NCBI GenBank assembly: GCA_027038095.1
Contig: JALVYA010000223.1
Location: 1 to 6,238, forward strand
Source: Archaeoglobaceae archaeon
GTDB lineage: Archaea > Halobacteriota > Archaeoglobi > Archaeoglobales > Archaeoglobaceae
DNA: 6,238 bases
Reading direction: 5' to 3'
Shown: positions 1 to 4,844 of the stretch, piece after piece
Layout: every line of letters starts with the position of its first letter
How positions within the stretch are numbered: the stretch's first letter is position 1
Made by a program: the position numbers and the translations under genes
The notes under the pieces: generated by a model
The model's database searches: none
Told to the model about the DNA's origin: nothing
Seen by the model: only the letters and a program-made list of their open reading frames with translations

Positions 1-38
1 ACGGGTAAACGGAACAGTAAACGGAATAATATGCACAA

Positions 39-614
39 TCAGAGCACAGAACGCAGAACACGCATTAAATTTGACCTGAGCTCAGAATAACTCGCTTCGT
101 CAAACCTCTTCTTGTACTCTTTGACCATGTCTGTAAGCCCGGATTCGATTTTAAATTTTTTTATCAGGTAACCAGTGAACTGGGTTACGTTCGCGGGCTT
201 TGGCGTTATTACGCTCCTTTCGAAGTCTATGAAGTAAGGCCTGCCGTTTCTGAATATTATGTGTTTTTCCGGTCTGCTCATTTCCTCCTTCTGGATCATC
301 AGTGTGTCGAGAGTCCTGCACACGTCCAGACAGTCAATCACCATTTTCGCGCTCAGCTCTCCGCTCTTAGCGAGCTCTCCAATGTTTTCACCGTCTATGT
401 ACTCCATCGTTATCGACAAACTGGACGGCTGTATGGTGTAAATTTTCGGAACGAAACCTCTGGGCTGGAGGTAGGAGAGAAAGGCAACCTCTTTCCAGAA
501 ATTGTAGCTCAAATCCCTCTTAAAGACTTTAACCGCTCTATCCCCAAGAACGTAAACTGTCGAGTGCTTACCCCTGATTTTTTTCTCAAATTTTTCCAGC
601 TCTTCCTCTACCAT
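39..614 (-). CDS. Predicted archaeal Ser/Thr protein kinase-like protein (COG2112 type)
   Basis: A 191-residue protein with a minimal kinase fold and no membrane segment, so probably cytosolic. Residues 20-32 (VYVLGDRAVKVFK) resemble the kinase beta-3 strand with the ATP-contacting lysine K29. E42 fits the helix-C glutamate. EYIDGENIGEL (71-81) looks like the hinge. RPEKHII (114-120) sits where the catalytic loop should be, and FIDFERS (128-134) is the DFG-like metal-binding site with D130. The usual HRD aspartate is not visible, which I recall as typical of this archaeal family, so activity is uncertain. The substrate is unknown. I chose the ATG at 614. The frame is open to an ATG at 716, but that would overlap the start of divergent ribC, and the added 34 residues look unrelated to a kinase. 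With 614 the gene shares a symmetric promoter-like element with ribC. No Shine-Dalgarno site is seen, which fits a leaderless mRNA. The kinase-family call is fairly sure, the biological role is not. Confidence 0.75.
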   Translation of the reverse strand: MVEEELEKFEKKIRGKHSTVYVLGDRAVKVFKRDLSYNFWKEVAFLSYLQPRGFVPKIYTIQPSSLSITMEYIDGENIGELAKSGELSAKMVIDCLDVCRTLDTLMIQKEEMSRPEKHIIFRNGRPYFIDFERSVITPKPANVTQFTGYLIKKFKIESGLTDMVKEYKKRFDEASYSELRSNLMRVLRSVL

Positions 615-636
615 CACGGAATTTGTGGCGTGAATC

Positions 637-651
637 CGAAAAGCTTTTTCG
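637..651. promoter_or_regulatory. Near-palindromic shared divergent promoter of the kinase-like gene and ribC
   Basis: The element CGAAAAGCTTTTTCG is a palindrome apart from one extra T. Its AGCT core is centred at 643.5, which is exactly midway between the start codons at 614 (minus) and 673 (plus). On each strand an A-run (BRE-like) is followed by a T-rich GCTTTT stretch about 27 bases before the start codon. That is the usual archaeal spacing for TATA box to transcription start if both mRNAs are leaderless. Neither gene has a visible Shine-Dalgarno site. The box is not a canonical TTTATATA, so the promoter role is inferred from position and symmetry. It could instead be, or also be, a repressor site. 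Confidence 0.45.
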
Positions 652-672
652 CCGGAAAAGATAGCTCGCTGC

Positions 673-1134
673 GTGAAGGTTGGTATCGCTGACACGACGT
701 TTGCGAGAGTTAACATGGGAAAAATAGCGATAGACGAGCTCAGAAGAATCTGTTCTCTTCCCTACGAAAGGTACACGGTTCCGGGAGTTAAAGACCTGCC
801 GGTTGCGGCAAAGAAGCTCATAGAGGAGAGAAACTGCTCGATAGTCGTGGCAATGGGTATGCCCGGCCCAAAACCCATAGACAAGCAGTGCGCTCACGAA
901 GCCTCGCTGGGGCTGATAATGGTTCAGCTCATGACGAACACGCACGTAATAGAGGTTTTCGTTCACGAAGACGAGTGCAGGGACGAGAAGGAACTGCTCG
1001 AAGTGACGGAAAACAGAGTTAGGGAACACGTGAGAAATGCCGTGGACTTAATTTTAAATCCGAAAAAACTGCAGAAACTTGCCGGAACCGGGCAGAGGCA
1101 GGGGTTTGAAGACGTTGGACCTGTTTTGAGGTGA
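673..1134 (+). CDS. ribC: Riboflavin synthase, archaeal type
   Basis: Catalyses the last step of riboflavin synthesis: dismutation of two 6,7-dimethyl-8-ribityllumazine molecules to riboflavin and 5-amino-6-ribitylaminouracil, in the cytosol. This archaeal enzyme is related to lumazine synthase, not to the bacterial two-domain riboflavin synthase, and is known as a homopentamer in methanogens. The 153 residues match the family length. Family-typical stretches are all present: ADTTFARVNMG (6-16), VPGVKDLPVAAKKL (36-49), AMGMPG (60-65), CAHEASLGL (73-81), LMTNTHVIEVFVHEDE (86-101) and the C-terminal RQGFEDVGP (142-150). The start is GTG at 673, directly before KVGIADTTFARV, where the family begins. 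No ribosome site is seen, so the mRNA is probably leaderless. The gene is divergent from the kinase-like gene and convergent with the chelatase, so it is probably transcribed alone. No lumazine synthase or other riboflavin gene is nearby. Confidence 0.97.
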   Translation: MKVGIADTTFARVNMGKIAIDELRRICSLPYERYTVPGVKDLPVAAKKLIEERNCSIVVAMGMPGPKPIDKQCAHEASLGLIMVQLMTNTHVIEVFVHEDECRDEKELLEVTENRVREHVRNAVDLILNPKKLQKLAGTGQRQGFEDVGPVLR

Positions 1135-1152
1135 TGTGGTTTTGCTTTCTGG

Positions 1153-3090
1153 CTAAACTCTCCAGACTTTAAATCCAGCTTTTTCCATCATTTCTGTGAA
1201 GGAGGGCGTGGGATCAAAACCCCGCCTCGTGTCGTAAACTTCCAGTTTAACGTTCTCTCTGATAAGCCTCTCCAGCTCCTCGGCTATCTCCTCTCTTATG
1301 CTTCCTGTGCCCCTTCTGACGGGGACGTTTGCCTTTCCGTCCGTAATGAGCACGGCTTTAACCACGGAATTTTTGTTTTTTACTCTGAACGCTTTTGCAA
1401 GTCTTCTGATTTCCCTCAGAGCGAGGGTGAGTGGAGTTTTACCGCCAAACTCCACCTCATCGAGGGCTTTAAAGACGTCGGAGTACCTTTTCGTAGGACT
1501 GATCACCGTTCTTGCAGAGGTATTTCTGAAGACCGTTAAAGACAGCAGGTCTCTTTTAACGTAGCCGTTTTCGACGAGAGACCTTGCTATTGCTTTCGCT
1601 ACGGAAAGTCTCTTCCTGACGAACATGCTCCCGCTCGCATCGAGGACGATTGCAGTAAGTCTGGGCACTCTGACCCTCTTTACCTTCACGAGCAGGTCTC
1701 TTTCTGTAACCTCACGGCTTTCGGGGTCTCTGAGCAGTGCGTTTTTCAGACTTCCAAAAACGTCTATTTCGCCTTCCCTTCCGGGAATGCTGTATACGTG
1801 CACGCCAGACCCTTCGGTCGAGCTTACCCTTTCCCCCCTCGAACCTCTGAGGTGAGCTTTTCCGTAACTGCACTTACCCGGCAGATCTGATATTTTTACG
1901 GTTTCTTCTCTGTCATCCGGTTTTCTGCTCTTCATTCCGGTTTCGCTTTCACTTTTTTCTCCCTGTTTTGATTTTCTGTTTTTACCCGTGCTGTTTTTAC
2001 TTTTTAAATTGTTTTTACTTTTATTTTCACTTTTTTTGCTTTCATTTTTGTTCTCGTTCTCGCCTCTGCCTTCTCTCCCGTCTCTTTTTTCACCGCCGTA
2101 CGGAGGTTTGATGTCTTCAAACGGCTTGCTTTTTGTTCTGTGAGGTAATGCGAGTTCCATTGCCCTTTTCACGTCTTCAAAAGTTACCTTTTTTCTGCCC
2201 TCGAAAGCTGCTATAGCTTTTGCCGTTCTCAGACATACGATCTCAGCTCTGTGAGTTTTTATGCCGAGATCGACAATCGTTTTTACCAGAAACTTCAGCA
2301 GGTCTTCATCGATCTCGACCCTGTTCAGAATTTCTCTCGCCCTTGCAACGCTCTCCCTTATCCTCCTCTGCTCGCTCTCGAACCTCTTTCTGAATCCCTG
2401 AGGGTCGCTCTGAAACTCTTCAACTCTGCTGAGGATTTCCATCCTCTGCTCGACATCATCCACCGCCTCAACCTGAACGTAAAGCCCGAACCTGTCCAGT
2501 ATCTGGGGTCTGAGCTCTCCCTCTTCCGGATTCATGCTGCCAACGAGAACGAACCTTGCCGGGTGCTTCAGGCTTATACCCTCTCTCTCAACAAAATTCC
2601 ATCCCATTGCCGCAGAGTCCAACAGCACATCCGCAACGTAGTCGTCGAGCAGGTTTACCTCGTCGATGTACAGGATGTTTCTGTTCGCCTGTGCGAGAAT
2701 TCCCGGCTGTATGGCTCTGACTCCCTCTTTCAGAGCTTTTTCTATGTCCACACTTCCAACGAGTCTGTCCACCGTAACGCTCAGCGGCAGGTCAACGACT
2801 CTCATTTTTCTCAGTTCCACCTCAATTTCGCCTTTTTTCGCTCTCTCCCTGCAGTACTCGCACATTTCAACCTCGTTTTCCGGGTTGCAGTTGAACATGC
2901 ACCCCTTCACGACCTTTATCTCCGGCAAAACGTCGGCAAGAGCTCTGACCATCGTCGATTTTCCACAGCCCTTGTCCCCGCTGAGCAAAACGCCACCTAT
3001 CGCTGGATTTATTGCGTTACACAGCAGTGCGAGCTTGGCTTTCTCCTGCCCCACTATTGCCGAAAACGGAAAGACAAGCAATTCTGACAT
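1153..3090 (-). CDS. Fused ChlI-ChlD-type metal chelatase ATPase subunit (AAA+ plus VWA), probably for cobaltochelatase
   Basis: A 645-residue ATP-driven helper subunit of a class I tetrapyrrole chelatase, which inserts a metal into a macrocycle together with a large CobN/ChlH-type subunit not in this window. The N-terminal AAA+ module has Walker A GDKGCGKST (38-46), Walker B ILYIDEVNLL (139-148) and the sensor/arginine-finger stretch GSMNPEEGELRPQILDRFG (184-202). Four cysteines at 64, 68, 77 and 80 may bind a metal. A Lys/Asn/Ser/Glu-rich linker covers about 333-400. The C-terminal von Willebrand A domain (about 475-645) keeps the MIDAS residues DASGS (484-488), T552 in GKTPLT, and D584 in ITDGKAN. 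A fused I-D protein in a probably non-photosynthetic archaeon points to cobalt and cobamide synthesis rather than chlorophyll; nickel is an alternative. I chose ATG 3090 just before the conserved FPFSAIVGQE. GTG 3123 would add 11 residues but lies beside a TATA-like box; the AAGGTTGATAGG leader before 3090 may hold a weak ribosome site. Confidence 0.9.
   Translation of the reverse strand: MSELLVFPFSAIVGQEKAKLALLCNAINPAIGGVLLSGDKGCGKSTMVRALADVLPEIKVVKGCMFNCNPENEVEMCEYCRERAKKGEIEVELRKMRVVDLPLSVTVDRLVGSVDIEKALKEGVRAIQPGILAQANRNILYIDEVNLLDDYVADVLLDSAAMGWNFVEREGISLKHPARFVLVGSMNPEEGELRPQILDRFGLYVQVEAVDDVEQRMEILSRVEEFQSDPQGFRKRFESEQRRIRESVARAREILNRVEIDEDLLKFLVKTIVDLGIKTHRAEIVCLRTAKAIAAFEGRKKVTFEDVKRAMELALPHRTKSKPFEDIKPPYGGEKRDGREGRGENENKNESKKSENKSKNNLKSKNSTGKNRKSKQGEKSESETGMKSRKPDDREETVKISDLPGKCSYGKAHLRGSRGERVSSTEGSGVHVYSIPGREGEIDVFGSLKNALLRDPESREVTERDLLVKVKRVRVPRLTAIVLDASGSMFVRKRLSVAKAIARSLVENGYVKRDLLSLTVFRNTSARTVISPTKRYSDVFKALDEVEFGGKTPLTLALREIRRLAKAFRVKNKNSVVKAVLITDGKANVPVRRGTGSIREEIAEELERLIRENVKLEVYDTRRGFDPTPSFTEMMEKAGFKVWRV
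1977..2022 (-). repeat. Short A-rich in-frame repeats in the chelatase linker
   Basis: The 9-mer TGTTTTTAC (plus strand) occurs at 1977-1985, 1992-2000 and 2010-2018. The last two copies extend to the same 13-mer and are 18 bases (six codons) apart. On the coding strand they encode repeated S/G-K-N triplets inside the low-complexity linker. The wider linker-coding stretch, about 1900-2094, is strongly A/purine-rich on the coding strand compared with the rest of the gene. It probably arose by slippage or small duplications; the protein would be a flexible basic spacer between the ATPase and VWA domains. Confidence 0.6.
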
Positions 3091-3123
3091 CCTATCAACC
3101 TTTTTTACTGTTATTGCAGACAC

Positions 3124-3133
3124 TTTTTAAATC
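3124..3133 (-). promoter_or_regulatory. Candidate TATA-like box of the chelatase gene
   Basis: Read on the minus strand the sequence is GATTTAAAAA. A start of transcription about 26 bases downstream would fall near 3102, leaving a leader of about 12 bases, AAGGTTGATAGG, before the ATG at 3090. This is the main reason for preferring 3090 over the GTG at 3123. Other A/T-rich boxes further upstream (around 3160-3180) could serve instead if the GTG is used, so this is only a positional inference. Confidence 0.4.
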
Positions 3134-3185
3134 TGGCGTTGCTGAGCTGTTTTACGACAATTTTAATGAGTATATTTAAAATAAC

Positions 3186-3201
3186 TTAACATATTAACAT
3201 A
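3186..3201. repeat. Tandem TTAACATA repeat between the TOPRIM gene and the chelatase
   Basis: Two perfect adjacent copies of TTAACATA (3186-3193 and 3194-3201) lie just after the stop of the TOPRIM gene and about 95 to 110 bases upstream of the chelatase ATG. The surrounding 3160-3210 stretch is very A/T-rich, including TATATTTAAAATA at 3171-3183. It could be a binding site for a regulator of the chelatase gene, or part of the 3' end of the dapB cluster. On the minus strand T-rich runs here (TTATTTTAA at 3178-3186) could end that transcript. No inverted repeat hairpin was seen. The remaining intergenic bases (3134-3170) show nothing further I can name. Confidence 0.45.
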
Positions 3202-3204
3202 AAT

Positions 3205-3621
3205 TTAAAACTTCAAACATTCAATGGATTTGTAGTACCTCGAAGCGAGGGTTTCGACGCTGCTCACCCTGCAGAGCGAGAGCAACCTTTTTCCGGTCTC
3301 GACGTCCGGGATTATTCCCCTGCATTCAAAAGCCCTGACGACCCTCTTCCTCAGGTTTCTTCCACTTCTGTCGAGGTCTGTGAGGATTATGACGTCTCTC
3401 GACTCCCTGCAGACCTCACACACCCTTTCAGCCAGAACGTCTGATGGCACGTTTGATGCCTCAACAATTTTCCCCTTAATTCCGAGCAACCTCAGGCTTG
3501 CTTTGTCCCTGAGTCCTTCAACGATTATCACTGCTCCGTTAACGCTCCTTTCCCTCAGCTCTCTCAGACTTTTTTCAAACTCCAGAATTTCCTCAAAACT
3601 CATGCAGGCCATGGCAGTCAC
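3205..3621 (-). CDS. Small TOPRIM-domain protein (UPF0292-like)
   Basis: A 138-residue stand-alone TOPRIM domain, the metal-binding nucleic-acid catalytic fold of primases, topoisomerases and RNase M5-like nucleases. The first motif is VIIVEGLRDKASLRLLGI (31-48) with the catalytic glutamate E35. The DxD motif is IILTDLDRSGRNLRKR (78-93) with D82 and D84. The tail pattern DVETGKRLLSLCRVSSVETL fits the small archaeal UPF0292-type proteins, whose function is not established. Four cysteines are spread through the sequence (6, 68, 71 and further on) without a clear zinc pattern. The start taken is GTG at 3621, which overlaps the stop of the upstream DUF167 gene as GTGA, pointing to coupled translation. 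ATG codons at 3612 and 3603 are alternatives; the one at 3603 begins MSFEEILEFEKSL. It is the last gene of the dapB cluster. The fold call is firm; the substrate (RNA or DNA) is unknown. Confidence 0.85.
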   Translation of the reverse strand: MTAMACMSFEEILEFEKSLRELRERSVNGAVIIVEGLRDKASLRLLGIKGKIVEASNVPSDVLAERVCEVCRESRDVIILTDLDRSGRNLRKRVVRAFECRGIIPDVETGKRLLSLCRVSSVETLASRYYKSIECLKF

Positions 3622-3914
3622 AGCACTTCTTTCAGTTTTTTAACGACATCGCTCTTGCTCAGTTTGACGAAGACGACTTTCTGGCGTGATTTCCTGCCCT
3701 TTACAACTCTCACTTCAGCCCCAAAAACTTCGCTCAGAAACTTTTCGAGTTCGGCGTTGGCCTTTCCGCCTTTCGGTGGAGCTCTGACAGCCACCTCTAC
3801 GGAGTTTCTCCACGCGTTAAATCCCCTGATCTCCCTTTTCTTTGAGCCGGGAGAAACCTCCAGACTTACGTAGCATCCGCCTTCCGTTTCGGTTACGGAT
3901 TTCTCAACGCTCAT
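3618..3914 (-). CDS. UPF0235/DUF167 (YggU-family) conserved protein
   Basis: A 98-residue protein matching the UPF0235 family found in bacteria, archaea and eukaryotes, whose function is not established. The family pattern is clear: SPGSKKREIRGF (21-32), RAPPKGGKANAELEKFL (44-60) with the conserved PP-x-GGKAN core, and VKGRKSRQKVV (71-81). The length is normal for the family. The surface is basic near the C-terminus, which would suit nucleic-acid or ribonucleoprotein contact, but that is only a guess. The ATG at 3914 is the only sensible start; no clear Shine-Dalgarno site precedes it. It lies 21 bases after dapB and its TGA overlaps the GTG of the TOPRIM gene, so all three are probably co-transcribed from the dapB promoter. 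Confidence 0.92.
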   Translation of the reverse strand: MSVEKSVTETEGGCYVSLEVSPGSKKREIRGFNAWRNSVEVAVRAPPKGGKANAELEKFLSEVFGAEVRVVKGRKSRQKVVFVKLSKSDVVKKLKEVL

Positions 3915-3935
3915 TTTCTGTTTACAAAATAACAG

Positions 3936-4712
3936 CTAAAGACCGAGCACGTCCTTCATTCCGTATATTCCCGGTTTTTCAACCCTGCTTATCCACTTCA
4001 CGGCTTTTATGGCTCCTCCGGCAAAAGCCTGCCTGCTCCAGGCTCTGTGCGTTATCTCTATCCTCTCACCCATGCCTATGAAAAACACCGTATGCTCGCC
4101 AACCACATCTCCACCTCTTACTGCGAAAACGCCGATTTCGTCCCCTCTCGGACATACGCCGCTCCTGCCGGTTACGACCTCTTTTTCTCCGGCAACTTCC
4201 TTCAGTATTTCCACGACCTTCAGCGCAGTTCCGCTTGGGGCGTCCTTCTTGAATCTGTGGTGCATTTCGAGAACTTCCATGTCGTAGTTCTTCAGAAGCT
4301 CGGCAGCTCTTCTTACAATTTCCCAGAACACGTTCACTCCGACGCTGAAGTTTGGAGATATTACTGCCGGAACGGTGCAGCACTCCCTTATCCTTTTCCA
4401 GTGCTCCTCCGTAAATCCGGTCGTTCCCACTGTAAGCTTAACACCTTTTTTTGCGGCGATGCATATGTTGTTTACAGCAGCATCTGCAGTGGTAAAATCA
4501 ACGAGAACGTCTGCATTCAGCTTTGATTCGAGTTCAGAAGCGTGAGTTATTTCAACTCCGGTTTTTCCAACTCCAGCAAGCTCTCCTGCATCTTTCCCCA
4601 CTTCAACCACATCGAAAGCCTGAACGAGTTCGAGCTCTTCATCTTCCACGACGTTTTTCACTATCAGCCTTCCCATTCTCCCCGCTGCACCGGTTACTGC
4701 CACTTTTATCAT
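3936..4712 (-). CDS. dapB: 4-hydroxy-tetrahydrodipicolinate reductase
   Basis: Reduces 4-hydroxy-tetrahydrodipicolinate to tetrahydrodipicolinate with NAD(P)H in the diaminopimelate route to lysine. The 258 residues show the whole family pattern: Rossmann dinucleotide motif VTGAAGRMGR (6-15), VDFTT (71-75), VGTTGF (95-100), ISPNFSVGVNVF (118-129), and the catalytic EMHHRFKKDAPSGTAL (149-164). In the last motif H151 and K155 correspond to the E. coli acid/base histidine and lysine. GGDVVGEHTV (200-209) is also conserved. I chose ATG 4712, which opens with MIKVAVTGAAGRMGR as expected. A GTG at 4763 would add 17 residues, lysine- and asparagine-rich and unlike the family, and would swallow a TATA-like box. 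No Shine-Dalgarno site is seen, so the mRNA is probably leaderless. It heads the dapB-DUF167-TOPRIM cluster and is divergent from alaS. No other lysine gene is in the window. Confidence 0.96.
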   Translation of the reverse strand: MIKVAVTGAAGRMGRLIVKNVVEDEELELVQAFDVVEVGKDAGELAGVGKTGVEITHASELESKLNADVLVDFTTADAAVNNICIAAKKGVKLTVGTTGFTEEHWKRIRECCTVPAVISPNFSVGVNVFWEIVRRAAELLKNYDMEVLEMHHRFKKDAPSGTALKVVEILKEVAGEKEVVTGRSGVCPRGDEIGVFAVRGGDVVGEHTVFFIGMGERIEITHRAWSRQAFAGGAIKAVKWISRVEKPGIYGMKDVLGL

Positions 4713-4731
4713 GTTTCTGGCTTTGCCGTTA

Positions 4732-4748
4732 CCATATTTGATTTTTTG
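4732..4748 (-). promoter_or_regulatory. Candidate BRE/TATA promoter of dapB
   Basis: On the minus strand the sequence reads CAAAAAATCAAATATGG apart from the edge base: an A-run resembling a BRE followed by an AAATATGG box. The box lies about 24 to 28 bases upstream of the ATG at 4712, the spacing expected for a leaderless archaeal transcript. Its position inside the longer GTG frame (4763) argues against that longer start. Confidence 0.5.
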
Positions 4749-4806
4749 GTTTTTTGTTTCCACACGTTTTTAGTCCGACCGGGATCTCAGAATCTCAAAA
4801 TCGCAG

Positions 4807-4821
4807 AAGAAAACCTTAAAC
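4807..4821 (+). promoter_or_regulatory. Candidate BRE/TATA promoter of alaS
   Basis: AAGAAAACCTTAAAC has a purine-rich BRE-like part followed by CCTTAAAC centred about 27 bases before the alaS ATG, implying a leaderless mRNA. This conflicts with the ribosome-site-like AGGTG at 4835-4839, which would then be untranscribed. A second A/T patch, CTCAAAAT at 4792-4799, would give a leader of about 20 bases containing that site. I cannot decide between them. Confidence 0.3.
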
Positions 4822-4834
4822 GCAAACACGGCAA

Positions 4835-4839
4835 AGGTG
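4835..4839 (+). promoter_or_regulatory. Possible Shine-Dalgarno site of alaS
   Basis: AGGTG lies five bases before the ATG at 4845, a good match and spacing for pairing with the end of archaeal 16S rRNA. It supports this ATG as the start. It matters only if the transcript begins upstream of it. Confidence 0.45.
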
Positions 4840-4844
4840 CTACG

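Noticed and set aside
615..716. N-terminal extension of the kinase-like protein to the ATG at 716
   Set aside because: It would overlap the first 44 bases of divergent ribC and cover the shared promoter element; the extra residues do not resemble the kinase family.
586..1029. Open frame of 147 residues on the minus strand
   Set aside because: It lies opposite ribC, which is a clear family match. The translation is rich in Arg, Phe, His and Tyr with no domain pattern.
1135..1152. Possible terminator between convergent ribC and the chelatase
   Set aside because: There is only a modest T-rich run (GGTTTTGCTTTCT) and no hairpin, too little to call.
1977..2022. CRISPR-like or mobile-element repeat
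   Set aside because: The copies are 9 to 13 bases, in frame and inside a coding linker, with no spacers or inverted ends.
2251..3087. Open frame of 278 residues on the plus strand
   Set aside because: It is antisense to the conserved AAA+ domain of the chelatase, and its translation shows no recognisable motif.
4047..4526. Open frame of 159 residues on the plus strand
   Set aside because: It is opposite dapB, which has every catalytic motif; the antisense frame looks like a shadow.
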